From the NCBI RefSeq assembly GCF_006351965.1, contig NZ_CP040932.1:3348001-3412000 (forward strand): a stretch of DNA of 64,000 nucleotides, written 5' to 3'. This document shows positions 37,561-45,964 of this stretch, in pieces. A model generated the notes under the pieces. The model ran no database searches and was not told the DNA's origin. It saw only the letters and a program-made list of their open reading frames with translations. Source of the stretch: Oceanicola sp. D3. Its GTDB lineage: Bacteria; Pseudomonadota; Alphaproteobacteria; Rhodobacterales; Rhodobacteraceae. Position 1 is the stretch's first letter, and every line of letters begins with the position of its first letter. The position numbers were made by a program, and so were the translations under genes.

Positions 37561-38349
37561 TCAACCGCCCCGCCGCTTGATGTTGGCCTCTGCAAACTCC
37601 CCGCCGATCAGCTTGCTTGGCCCCGGTGTTGGGTCAAAACCTTCGGGCAGGTTGTCCTCGGGCCGGTCCTGCGGGGCGTGGCCCAGATCCCCCATGCCGT
37701 GATTGTCGAAATAGGGTTCGGGGCAGTCGGCGGTAGAATAGATCGCCCGGTGGCCCGCCTCCTGCCGTTCCAGCGCCTTCAACGTCACCCCGGCGAGGTC
37801 GGCAAAGCTGATCCACATGTGCAACCGCCGGTCATCCATCACCGTCTCGGCGGTGTTGCCAATGCGTAGGCTGGTGGTGCGCATGCCATGGGCGTCGGCG
37901 TAATAGGCCATCACCGCCTCACCCCAGATCTTGTTGATCCCATACCAGCCATCGGGCCGGGGCGGCGCGGTTTCGGCCAGCGGGGCGGCGGAGATCGGGT
38001 GAAACCCCCAGCCGTGGTTGGAGCTGGCAAAGACCACATCGCGCAGGCCCTTCGCCACGCAGGCCTCCATCAGGTAGGTCAGGCCGCGATAGTTCACGTC
38101 CAGCGTTTCCTCGAAGCTGATGGTCAGCCCGTGCACGGCGGCCAGATGCAGCACCGCATCCACCTGCGCCACGGCGGCCTGCACATCCGCCGCGCAGGCC
38201 ATGTCGCCGGTCAGCACCGTCTCGCCCGCCCGCGCCTCGGCCGCGGGTGAGCGCGAGAACAGCAGCAAATCGTAATGCGGGCGCAGGAAGGGGCGCAGGC
38301 CCGTGCCCACAATCCCCGAAGCGCCAGTGATCAGCAGTTTCTTACGCAT
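37561..38349 (-). CDS. udh: Uronate dehydrogenase-like NAD-dependent oxidoreductase
   Basis: A 262-residue extended-type SDR. The NAD motif is TGASGIVGTGLRP, the substrate Ser/Asn region is ASSNHGWGF, and the catalytic Tyr/Lys pair is in YGINKIWGEA. These are hallmarks of uronate dehydrogenase, which oxidises glucuronate or galacturonate to the aldarolactone. The start at 38349 (MRKKLLITG) is chosen because the longer frame runs back into the TRAP gene. It lies between the TRAP DctM gene and the lactonase gene in one operon. Confidence 0.85.
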   Translation of the reverse strand: MRKKLLITGASGIVGTGLRPFLRPHYDLLLFSRSPAAEARAGETVLTGDMACAADVQAAVAQVDAVLHLAAVHGLTISFEETLDVNYRGLTYLMEACVAKGLRDVVFASSNHGWGFHPISAAPLAETAPPRPDGWYGINKIWGEAVMAYYADAHGMRTTSLRIGNTAETVMDDRRLHMWISFADLAGVTLKALERQEAGHRAIYSTADCPEPYFDNHGMGDLGHAPQDRPEDNLPEGFDPTPGPSKLIGGEFAEANIKRRGG

Positions 38350-38357
38350 GTCGTCCT

Positions 38358-39641
38358 TCAGTTCATCAGGGTCGAGGGCAGCCATGTCACCAGCCCGGGC
38401 ACCAGCGCCAGCAGCAGGAAGACCGAGAGCATGACCAGCAGGAAGGGCAGGCTCTCGCGGGTGTATTCCATGATCGAACACTTCAGCATCCCGCAGACGG
38501 TGTACATGGTCACCCCGATGGGGGGCGTGTTGCCGCCCATGGTCAGGATGGTGATCATCAGCACCCCAAAGTGGATCGGGTCATGCCCCTGCGCCACGAG
38601 GATCGGCAGGAACAGCGGCGTCAGCAGCAGCACGTTCACCGTTGCCTCCATGATCGTACCTGCCACGATCAGGAACAGCAGAACCAGCAGAAGCGTGGCC
38701 GTCGGGCTGGCGGCAATCGCGCCGAACAGGCCCTCGATGGCCGAAGGCGCATCGGCCAGCACGATCACATGGCCCAGCGGCGCCGACATGATGATGATGA
38801 GCATGATCATCCCGATATCCGTCAGCGAATTCCGCATCACCTCGATCACCTTGGTCAGGCTCAGCTCGCGGTAGATCACCACGCCGACGAACAGCGCATA
38901 GAAGATCGCGAAGGCCCCGGCCTCGGTCGCGGTGAAGAAGCCGAAGCGAAAGCCCACCACCAGCAGCACCGGAAAGATCAGCGCCCAGAAGGCCTCGCGG
39001 AAGGCCGAAACCACCTCACGAAAGCTGGGCGGCTCGGCCCGCGCCGCGCCATAGCCCGCACGGCGGGAGGCAAAGGTGGTGTAGCCCATCAGCGCCAGCG
39101 TGAGGATGATGCCGGGCACGATGCCGGCCAGCAGCAGCTTGCCGATGGAGACATTGGCGATGAAGCCGAAGACGATCAGCCCGATGGAGGGCGGGATGGT
39201 GGCGGTGATGATGGCCGAATAGGCGATGACACCGGCGGCGAAGCCCTTGGAGTAGCCTTCCCGCGTCATCGGCTCGCCCAGCAGGCGGCTTTGCATCGCC
39301 GCATCCGCCACCGCGGAGCCCGAGATGCCGCCCATCAGCAGCGACAGCACGATGGAGACCTGCGCCAGCCCGCCGGCCATCCAGCCCACCAGCACGTTGG
39401 AAAATGTCACCAACCGCCCGGCGATGCCCGAGGCCGACATGATGTTGCCCGCCATCACAAAGAAGGGCACCGCCATCAGGGTGTAGATCTGCGTCACCCC
39501 CACCAGCTTTTGCGCGGCGATGGAGGGCGGCATGAACTCACCGGTCAGGAAGGTCGGGATCGAGGCAAGCAGCAGCGAGAAGGCAATCGGCATGCCGAGC
39601 GCAACCGCGAGGATGAAGAGGACAACGCCAAGTAGGAGCAT
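38358..39641 (-). CDS. TRAP transporter large permease (DctM type), system 1
   Basis: A 427-residue protein with about 12 membrane segments. The signatures are MAVPFFVMAGNIMSASGIAGRL, GGISGSAVADAAMQS and TATIPPSIGLIVFG, with the C-terminal TPPIGVTMYTVCG. It uses the sodium gradient to bring in a carboxylate delivered by the DctP protein. It is 3 bases from dctQ upstream and 8 bases from the uronate dehydrogenase gene downstream. Confidence 0.94.
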   Translation of the reverse strand: MLLLGVVLFILAVALGMPIAFSLLLASIPTFLTGEFMPPSIAAQKLVGVTQIYTLMAVPFFVMAGNIMSASGIAGRLVTFSNVLVGWMAGGLAQVSIVLSLLMGGISGSAVADAAMQSRLLGEPMTREGYSKGFAAGVIAYSAIITATIPPSIGLIVFGFIANVSIGKLLLAGIVPGIILTLALMGYTTFASRRAGYGAARAEPPSFREVVSAFREAFWALIFPVLLVVGFRFGFFTATEAGAFAIFYALFVGVVIYRELSLTKVIEVMRNSLTDIGMIMLIIIMSAPLGHVIVLADAPSAIEGLFGAIAASPTATLLLVLLFLIVAGTIMEATVNVLLLTPLFLPILVAQGHDPIHFGVLMITILTMGGNTPPIGVTMYTVCGMLKCSIMEYTRESLPFLLVMLSVFLLLALVPGLVTWLPSTLMN

Positions 39642-39644
39642 GGA

Positions 39645-40136
39645 TCAAAGCTCCCGGTCGCGAGGGTCTTCGCCCCGGCGGATGGCGCGGATGTCGAGGA
39701 TCAGCGCCTCGATGCAATGCAGCGCCATCAGCAGGCAGGCGGTGGGCAGCGCGGCGGCGACCCAGGAGTTGCGGATGCCTGTCAGCGGCAGTCGGCGGCG
39801 GCCCGCCACCTCAACGTAATCGAGCGCAATCCAGCCCAGCGCGATGAGCAGCACCAGCATCACCGCCGAGCGGATCGGGCCAAGCCAGGGGCCGATGGCA
39901 TCGGGCAGCGCGGAGGTCAGGAACTCCACCGAAAAGTGCTGGCTCTTTCGAAAGGCCAGCACGGCGGCCAGAAAGCACACCCATGCAAAGCACACCTGCG
40001 TCACTTCCAGCACCCAGATATTCGGCACGCCCAAAAACCGGGTGACACTGGCCCAGCCGGTCAGGCCGAGAACGGTCACGAGCAAGATCAGCGCGCTCCA
40101 GAACTCCAGTTGTTTCAATGCCCTGTAGACGATCAT
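39645..40136 (-). CDS. TRAP transporter small permease (DctQ type), system 1
   Basis: A 163-residue protein with four membrane segments. The DctQ motifs are WASVTRFLGVPNIWVLEVTQVCFAWVCFLAAVLAFRKSQHFSVEFLTSAL. The ATG at 40136 has GGGGAGGG upstream and is preferred over the ATG at 40160. It is the partner of the DctM protein. A 111-base gap with a strong hairpin separates it from the binding-protein gene. Confidence 0.9.
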   Translation of the reverse strand: MIVYRALKQLEFWSALILLVTVLGLTGWASVTRFLGVPNIWVLEVTQVCFAWVCFLAAVLAFRKSQHFSVEFLTSALPDAIGPWLGPIRSAVMLVLLIALGWIALDYVEVAGRRRLPLTGIRNSWVAAALPTACLLMALHCIEALILDIRAIRRGEDPRDREL

Positions 40137-40195
40137 CTGCCCGGCCCTCCCCAATTCCATCCGCGTTATGGCGCGGCTCTTGTTCGGATCATCAA

Positions 40196-40227
40196 GCGGG
40201 CGGCCCCCTGCAAGGGAAGCCGCCCGC
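40196..40227 (-). terminator. Hairpin between dctP and dctQ, system 1
   Basis: 9-base arms GCGGGCGGC/GCCGCCCGC with a 14-base loop that itself contains CCCTGCAAGGG. No T-run follows in the transcript direction. Probably an mRNA-stabilising or attenuating stem that favours binding-protein synthesis. Confidence 0.55.
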
Positions 40228-40247
40228 CGGTTGGTCTGCCGTTGCGC

Positions 40248-41249
40248 TTACTCGGCTTCGACGGTCTCGCGGACGGTCTTGTAGGCCTCCGAGATGCCAA
40301 GGCCCTCGTACTCGCCCTTCGCCGCTTCGACGAACTCGGCAATGTCGATCTCGGAAACGGTCATGCCGTTATTGGCAAGCCACTCCAGCGCCTTCTCATC
40401 CGCCTCGATGTTCAGCTGCGACATGTGGCGCCCCGCCTCGACGGCGCTCTCGCGCACAGCGGTCTGCTGCTCTTCGGTCAGGGTTTCCCACCAGTCTTCG
40501 CCCACCACGAGGCCGGTGATCAGCTGGATATGGCCGGTCTTGGTGTAATGGCTGGCCACCTCGTTGAACTTCATCGATTCCACGGCTGCCGGGCCGGCTT
40601 CTGCCGCGTCGATGGAGCCCAGTTGCAGCGCCGAGTAGACCTCGGCCCAATCCAGCGGGGTCGGCGTGCCACCCAGCGAGCGGGCGGCGGCGATCCATGC
40701 GGGCGCGCCGGGGGTGCGGATGCGCACGCCGTCCATGTCGGCGCGGCTTTCGATCGGTTTCTTGGTCACAAGGTAGCGCGGCCCCTGATACCAGTTGAAC
40801 GACAGGATCACGTAGCCGCTGTCTTCGCGCAGCTGCTCGGCCCATCCGGCAAAGGCCTCCGAAGTCACAAAGGTATCAGCCTCTTCGTAGCTTTCAAAAA
40901 CGAAGGGCGCGCCAATGGCGGCAAAGATCGGCGTGTATTCGGCCAGCCGCCCGGCATCGGTGAAGGCAGCAACATTGGCCCCGGCCAACGCTTGGTCCAT
41001 CACGTCCTGCGTGCCGCCAAGCTGGCTGTTGGGATAAACCTTGATCTCCACGCCACCATCGGTGCTTTCGTCCACCAGTTCGGCGAACTTGTTGAAGCCT
41101 TCGACCACCGGGTTGCCATCGGGCAGCACGGTGCCCACGCGCAGGGTGGCGTCCTGTGCGGCTGCGGCTGTGCCGAAGGCGGCGAGACCGGCGGCAAGCG
41201 CCAAACCGGAGAGAGTGCGGGCGCTGCGGCCACGGAGTTGAACTGTCAT
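40248..41249 (-). CDS. TRAP transporter solute-binding protein (DctP type), system 1
   Basis: A 333-residue periplasmic protein. A signal peptide ends at about residue 31 (GTAAAAQ). DctP features are TLRVGTVLPDGNPVVEGFNKFAELV, the carboxylate-binding Arg region MDGVRIRTPGAP, and AEVYSALQLGSIDAAE. It starts the operon dctP-dctQ-dctM-udh-lactonase. The ligand is likely a uronate or related sugar acid, judged from the enzymes downstream. It is divergent from the IclR-propeller regulator. Confidence 0.93.
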   Translation of the reverse strand: MTVQLRGRSARTLSGLALAAGLAAFGTAAAAQDATLRVGTVLPDGNPVVEGFNKFAELVDESTDGGVEIKVYPNSQLGGTQDVMDQALAGANVAAFTDAGRLAEYTPIFAAIGAPFVFESYEEADTFVTSEAFAGWAEQLREDSGYVILSFNWYQGPRYLVTKKPIESRADMDGVRIRTPGAPAWIAAARSLGGTPTPLDWAEVYSALQLGSIDAAEAGPAAVESMKFNEVASHYTKTGHIQLITGLVVGEDWWETLTEEQQTAVRESAVEAGRHMSQLNIEADEKALEWLANNGMTVSEIDIAEFVEAAKGEYEGLGISEAYKTVRETVEAE

Positions 41250-41326
41250 GTGTCCTCCCTGAGACATCTTTTGGGGTTGGCGAGGGAACGCCGGGCGACG
41301 AAAGGCTCCTCCCTCTCCATCGCCAA

Positions 41327-41338
41327 AATTATCACCAT
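41327..41338. promoter_or_regulatory. Repeat site A upstream of dctP (system 1)
   Basis: AATTATCACCAT, repeated as AATTATCACGAT at 41472. One copy lies near each divergent start in the 260-base region between dctP and the IclR gene; both are candidate regulator sites. Confidence 0.45.
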
Positions 41339-41471
41339 GCGGACCATATGCCGGATATCCTCGAGGGAATCGCAGTTTTAGCCCGCGTGTGGCGCCACAA
41401 TGTGAAAGATATCGGCTCGCCGTCAACCGCAAATATCAAATCATGAGATCAGATGTGGGTTGATGGCCGTT

Positions 41472-41483
41472 AATTATCACGAT
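41472..41483. promoter_or_regulatory. Repeat site B upstream of the IclR-propeller gene
   Basis: AATTATCACGAT, the second copy of the 12-base repeat, ending 26 bases before the regulator ATG. It probably overlaps the core promoter and would allow self-repression. Confidence 0.45.
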
Positions 41484-41509
41484 ATGGAAAATACCAAAAG
41501 GAGGATGGG

Positions 41510-43129
41510 ATGAGCAAATCAACCAAGGACCCTGCGGCAGACAGTGCCAGCAAGACCGGGGAGATTCCCGGCACCGGGCTGTTGTCCAAGGCGCTCAACA
41601 TCCTCGAATGCGTCGGCGCATCTGATGGGCGCCCCCGGATCAAGGAAATCGCCGAGGCCACGGGCTATGCCAAGCCAACGCTCTACCGCATCCTTGCCGC
41701 CCTCACGACCCGCGAGTTCGTGCAGGTCGACCCGCGCGACCATGCCTATGAGCTGGGTCCAAAGTTCACCGAGCTTGCGGGCGCCGTTGCGCAAAACTCC
41801 GACCTGATCTCCATCTCCGCCGCCGCGATGAAACGCCTCGCCGAGAAATACGGCGAAGCGGTGAGCCTTGGCGTGCTGGCGGGCACCGCGCAGCAAACCA
41901 TCGCCCGCAAGGAGGGCCTCGGCGTTGCTGTCGCGGGCACCATCGGCGCGCGCAAACCCCTCTATTGCACCTCGCTCGGCAAGGCCCTGCTGGCGTGGCA
42001 GCCCGAGGCGGTGCTGGCCGCGCTGCTGGATGACCTCACCTACGAGCCGCTGACGGAGCACACCCACCGTGGCGCAGCAGCGCTGCGCGCCGATCTGGCG
42101 GCGGTGCGGATGCGCGGCTTCGCGCTCGACAACGAAGAGATCGTGCCCGGCGCAAAATGCGTCGCCGTGCCGATCCTCGCGCCGGACGGGGTGGCGATTG
42201 CCGCGCTCAGCGTGTCCGCCCCCGCCCACCGGATGGCCGACAGCCGCCGCCAGGACATCGCCATCGAACTGCAATCGGCCGCGCGTGAGATATCTGGCGC
42301 CCTTGCCGAGAGCGCTCCGGGCAACTACCGCGGGCCGGACCTGCCCGAATGGCTCGCCCCCCTGTCCGGCCTGTCGACCTTCGCCACCGTGCAGCTGTTC
42401 GATGGGCCCGGCGGCACCCCGCTGGCCTGCGACGGGCCCGGCGCAGCGCTGCTGAACGCCACGGACGGCGCGCCGCTTTCCAGCTTTTCCGCCCCCCTGC
42501 GGGCGGCCTGCCACCCCGGCGCGGGCGATGTGGTCCTCGCCATCGCCGGAAGCACCCTTTGGCGGGTGGACCTGTCTCAACCCGGCGAAGACGGCACCCA
42601 TGCTGCAACCCGGCTTGCCGATGCGCCCGAACTGGCCGAGGTTGACGGATTGGTGGCCGTCGATGGCACGCTCTACGCCGCCGCCGGCCCTCGCATCCTC
42701 AAGCTCGACACCGACGGGCGCTGCACGCCGCTACACGCGCGCCGCCGCCCCGGCAGCGGGCTGAAAACGCGAGATGGCACCTTGGTCTTTGCCACCGATG
42801 ACGGCCTCGCCGCGCTTGACCCTTCCACCGGCACCGAACGGCTGATCGTGCCGCTGGACCCGGCAGGCCTGGCCGATTTCGCGCTCGCCCCCGGCGGCAG
42901 GGTCTGGCTGGCGCGGCACGATGCCTGGGGGCTGGACATGCTGGCAGGCACTGCCGCGCCCGTGCATCTCCCCCTGCCCGTGCCCACCGCCAGCGCCCTC
43001 CATATCGACGCCGCCGGCACCCTGCGGATCGGCACTGCGCGGCTTTCGCTGTCCTCGGCACAGCTCGACCTTGCGCCCCTCGCGGGCAGCCTCTTCACAG
43101 TGGACGCAGCCCGCGCTCCCCTGCCCTGA
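41510..43129 (+). CDS. IclR-family regulator fused to a propeller-like C-terminal domain
   Basis: A 539-residue protein, about twice the normal IclR length. Residues about 25-85 form the winged helix (IKEIAEATGYAKPTLYRILAAL). Residues about 95-270 form the IclR effector domain (SLGKALLAWQPE, RGFALDNEEIVPGAKCVAVPI). From about 285 to the end the chain carries repeated strand motifs such as ADAPELAEVDGLVAVDGTLYA, LVFATDDGLAALDPSTG and LAPGGRVWLARHDAW, as in SMP-30/gluconolactonase propellers. The GEGP metal site of active lactonases is not seen, so this half probably senses a sugar acid or lactone. It is divergent from TRAP system 1 and starts the operon to 45685. Confidence 0.82.
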   Translation: MSKSTKDPAADSASKTGEIPGTGLLSKALNILECVGASDGRPRIKEIAEATGYAKPTLYRILAALTTREFVQVDPRDHAYELGPKFTELAGAVAQNSDLISISAAAMKRLAEKYGEAVSLGVLAGTAQQTIARKEGLGVAVAGTIGARKPLYCTSLGKALLAWQPEAVLAALLDDLTYEPLTEHTHRGAAALRADLAAVRMRGFALDNEEIVPGAKCVAVPILAPDGVAIAALSVSAPAHRMADSRRQDIAIELQSAAREISGALAESAPGNYRGPDLPEWLAPLSGLSTFATVQLFDGPGGTPLACDGPGAALLNATDGAPLSSFSAPLRAACHPGAGDVVLAIAGSTLWRVDLSQPGEDGTHAATRLADAPELAEVDGLVAVDGTLYAAAGPRILKLDTDGRCTPLHARRRPGSGLKTRDGTLVFATDDGLAALDPSTGTERLIVPLDPAGLADFALAPGGRVWLARHDAWGLDMLAGTAAPVHLPLPVPTASALHIDAAGTLRIGTARLSLSSAQLDLAPLAGSLFTVDAARAPLP

Positions 43130-43152
43130 CACGACCAGACCGGAGACCCTAA

Positions 43153-43884
43153 GTGACGAACCCACTCGCCCCCGATACGCTCGACCTGCTGCGCAAGACC
43201 AGCACGGCAACCCTCTCCACCCAGCTGTTCAAGCGCAACTTCCGCCAGCCCTTCCTCGTGGACGTGATGCCCCTGTCGCGCGAGATCGAGCGGTTCGCAG
43301 GCGAGGCCTTCACCCTGCGCTTCGTCCCCTCCCGGGAGGACAAGGATTGGGATCTCGGCGATCTGTCCAAGCGCGGCGAGGACAACATCCAGTGGGAGGC
43401 CGTCGAGGCCATCGAGGCCGGTCAGGTTCTGGTGATCGACAGCCGCAACGACCCGCGCGCGGCCAGCGCCGGCAACATGCTGATGACCCGGATGATGCGC
43501 AAAGGCGTGGCCGCCGCGATCACCGATGGCGCGTTCCGCGATGGCACGGAAATCTCGCAGATGAACTTCCCGGCCTATTGCCGCTCCAACACCGCCACCA
43601 CGCGCCCCGCCTACCACCGCGCCATCGCCATGCAGGAGGTGATCGGCTGCGCTGATGTGGCCGTCTATCCGGGCGATATCATCGTGGGCGACAGCGACGG
43701 CGTGATCGTCATCCCCCGCGCCATCGCCGATGAGGTGGCCCGCGACAGCTACGAGCAGGAGCTGCGCGAAAAGTTCCTCTTCACCAAGATCGACAGCGGC
43801 GCGCCGCTCTGGGGCACCTACCCGCCCAACGCCGAAACGCTGGCCGAATTCGAAACATGGAAAGCCGAAGGAAACACGCTGTGA
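43153..43884 (+). CDS. RraA-like family protein (aldolase/isomerase-type)
   Basis: A 243-residue protein of the RraA / HMG-aldolase superfamily. The phosphate-type loop and catalytic stretch are read as NMLMTRMMRKGVAAAITDGAFRDGTEI, and the later GDIIVGDSDGVIVIP motif is diagnostic. Members cleave 4-hydroxy-4-methyl-2-oxoglutarate-like acids to pyruvate, or act on sugar acids; a few inhibit RNase E. In this sugar-acid operon an aldolase or dehydratase role is more likely. GTG start at 43153; its 3' end overlaps the next gene by 4 bases. Confidence 0.85.
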   Translation: MTNPLAPDTLDLLRKTSTATLSTQLFKRNFRQPFLVDVMPLSREIERFAGEAFTLRFVPSREDKDWDLGDLSKRGEDNIQWEAVEAIEAGQVLVIDSRNDPRAASAGNMLMTRMMRKGVAAAITDGAFRDGTEISQMNFPAYCRSNTATTRPAYHRAIAMQEVIGCADVAVYPGDIIVGDSDGVIVIPRAIADEVARDSYEQELREKFLFTKIDSGAPLWGTYPPNAETLAEFETWKAEGNTL

Positions 43885-44345
43885 CCACCCCCGCAGAGAA
43901 AGCCGAGGCGCTGATCCGCCATTACTTCGACATGTGCAACAAGGCCGACCGTCAGGGGCTGATCGACTGCTTCACCCCCGACGGCACCCATTACTTCCCC
44001 CCCGGCCTGCCCGGCGCGCCCTGGCGCGGGGCCGAGGCGGTGGCCGATGGCTGGGTGATGTGCGTCGAGAAGATGGGCAGCAAGTGGACCATCGAAAAGG
44101 TGCTCTGCGCCGCCGATGGCCGCGAGGCGGTGATCGAATGGACCCACTGGAAAACCGGCATCGGCGAGGCCCTGCGCGGCGACGAGTGGTATATCTTCAA
44201 CGACGACATCACCAAGATCAAAGAGATCCGCGCCTATTACGCCAGCCCGGTCGACAAGTCCGAGCCGGTCAACAAGCTGCATGACTTCGATTACGAGGGG
44301 CGCGGCTATCACATGGAGCCCCCCACCGTGGAGGGCCGCGACTGA
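43881..44345 (+). CDS. SnoaL/NTF2-like small protein
   Basis: A 154-residue protein with an NTF2-like cone fold: IRHYFDMCNKADRQGLIDCFTPDGTHYFPP, then GAEAVADGWVMCVEKMGSKW and EAVIEWTHWKTG. The GTG start overlaps the RraA-like gene end, and the stop overlaps the next start, so it is translated as part of the unit. Such proteins can be isomerases, dehydratases or binding proteins; the role here is unknown. Confidence 0.78.
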   Translation: MTTPAEKAEALIRHYFDMCNKADRQGLIDCFTPDGTHYFPPGLPGAPWRGAEAVADGWVMCVEKMGSKWTIEKVLCAADGREAVIEWTHWKTGIGEALRGDEWYIFNDDITKIKEIRAYYASPVDKSEPVNKLHDFDYEGRGYHMEPPTVEGRD

Positions 44346-44632
44346 TGCAATTTGCCCTGATCTGCCGCGATGGCAGCGACGTGCTGGCCAAACGGCTGGC
44401 CAACCGTGACGCGCATCTTGAACGCATCCACGCAATGAAGGCCGAGGGCCGCATCCTCGACGGTGGCGCGATCCTGTCGGACGAGGGCGAGATGGCCGGC
44501 TCGGTCGTGCTGTGCGACTTCCCCGACCGCGCCGCGCTCGATGCCTATCTGGCCAGCGAGGTCTACGCCACCGAAGGCATCTGGGCCGACATCGAGGTGC
44601 TCCCCTTCAAGCGCGTCCAGTGGAAGGGCTGA
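44345..44632 (+). CDS. YciI-like protein
   Basis: A 95-residue ferredoxin-fold protein of the YciI family: FALICRDGSDVLAKRLANRDAHLERI, GRILDGGAILSDEGEMAGSVVLCDF, then the conserved YATEGIWADIEVLPFKRV ending. The conserved His in the AHLERI segment is kept. YciI relatives carry out simple dehalogenation or lactone isomerisation in aromatic and sugar-acid routes; the reaction here is unknown. Confidence 0.85.
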   Translation: MQFALICRDGSDVLAKRLANRDAHLERIHAMKAEGRILDGGAILSDEGEMAGSVVLCDFPDRAALDAYLASEVYATEGIWADIEVLPFKRVQWKG

Positions 44633-44635
44633 GCG

Positions 44636-45685
44636 ATGTATATCGGTGAACAGATCAGCTTCCCGACCTCCGAGCGCCTGCGCCTGTCGCGCCAACTGGG
44701 CTGCGAAAGAGTGGTCATCGACGCCCGCCCGCTCGACGAGGTGATGGGCCCGGACGGTCGCTGGGACGCAGAGAAGATCCGCGCCTTCACCGCCCGCGTG
44801 GCGGCAGAGGGGCTGCGGGTGGAAGTGATGGCGCTCGACGTCGGCTCCCTGCTGCTGGATTCCCTCTACGCCCCCGAACGCGCCGAAGCGCTGGCCGAGG
44901 AGCTGCGCGCCAACATCCGCGCGGCCGGCGCGGCGGGCATCCCCTGCCTCAAGTTCAACGTGCAGATGGTCGGCATCACCCGCACCGGCATGGTCACGGG
45001 GCGCGGAGGCATCAAATGCTCAGCCTTCCGGCTGGAGGATTACTCCCCCGAGAAAGACAGCCGTTTTTCCTATCGCGGCGTGGTGCTGCCCGACGAAGAC
45101 ACCGCAGACGGCAAGGGCACGGCGGGGCAAAAGTCTGCCCAGGAGGTGCCCGGCGTGACCGAGGCGCAGGGCTGGCAGGCGCTGAGCTATCTGGTGAACG
45201 CGCTGGTCCCCACGGCGGAGGAGGCGGGCGTGAAGCTTGCCGCGCACCCGCATGACCCGGCCTATCCGGTGGGCGGGCTGAACGGCGTTCACCACAACCT
45301 CGGCTCTATCGAGGGGATGCGGCGGTTCCTCGATCTGGCCAATGGCTCGCCCGCGCTCGGCCTGAACTTCTGCCAAGGCACGATTGCCGAGATGTCGACC
45401 GAGGGCACCGACTACGTTATCCGCGCGATCCGCGAGTTCGGGCCGGGCGGGCATATCTTCATGGTGCATTTCCGCAATATCCGAGGCGGGCACCTCGATT
45501 TTCACGAGTGCTTCCCCGACGAGGGCGACGTGGATATGGCTGCCTGCGTGCGCGCCTACCGCGATGCGGGCTACAGCGGCATCCTCTGCCCCGACCACGT
45601 GCCGCTGAGCGAGCTCGACCCCGACCGCACCCGGTTCTTCGCCTTCGCCCTAGGCTACACCAAGGGCCTGCTCCACGCCGCCTGA
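44636..45685 (+). CDS. Mannonate dehydratase-like (UxuA superfamily) protein
   Basis: A 349-residue TIM-barrel protein distantly related to mannonate dehydratase. It keeps the metal-site layout: the His of AAHPHDPAYPVGGL, the Cys of NFCQGTIAEM, HFRNIRGG followed by DFHECFPDEGDVDM, and CPDHVPL. It differs from the UxuA at 47434 in sequence and length, so the window carries two members of the group. It may act on a different sugar acid than D-mannonate. Three bases separate it from the YciI gene; it ends the operon. Confidence 0.8.
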   Translation: MYIGEQISFPTSERLRLSRQLGCERVVIDARPLDEVMGPDGRWDAEKIRAFTARVAAEGLRVEVMALDVGSLLLDSLYAPERAEALAEELRANIRAAGAAGIPCLKFNVQMVGITRTGMVTGRGGIKCSAFRLEDYSPEKDSRFSYRGVVLPDEDTADGKGTAGQKSAQEVPGVTEAQGWQALSYLVNALVPTAEEAGVKLAAHPHDPAYPVGGLNGVHHNLGSIEGMRRFLDLANGSPALGLNFCQGTIAEMSTEGTDYVIRAIREFGPGGHIFMVHFRNIRGGHLDFHECFPDEGDVDMAACVRAYRDAGYSGILCPDHVPLSELDPDRTRFFAFALGYTKGLLHAA

Positions 45686-45964
45686 GTCGATAAGAGCCAG
45701 CGCCACACCCCCAATCTCGCCTCTCCCGTCGTGTTTACGAACGCGGCGGAAGACGTCTCGTCACGCCGCCCAATGGCATTCCCGTCCCGGCCAAAGGTCA
45801 GCTCAGCACCGCAAACGACAACACGGATGCTACCGTTTGAATACAGCGGATAATTTCCAAAAACTCAGCAAAACAACGCCTTTTCGCCAAAGAGGGCACG
45901 GTGACAGGTATGCCGAGGGCAGTGTAGCGGTTTAGCACGGCGCCGCCCTAACCGCTCCGTGCGC
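45686..45964. other. Intergenic region between convergent genes; nothing recognised
   Basis: A 279-base region between the ends of the UxuA-like gene and uxuB. It contains no ORF with recognisable homology, no clear terminator and no repeat that I can identify. Confidence 0.5.
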
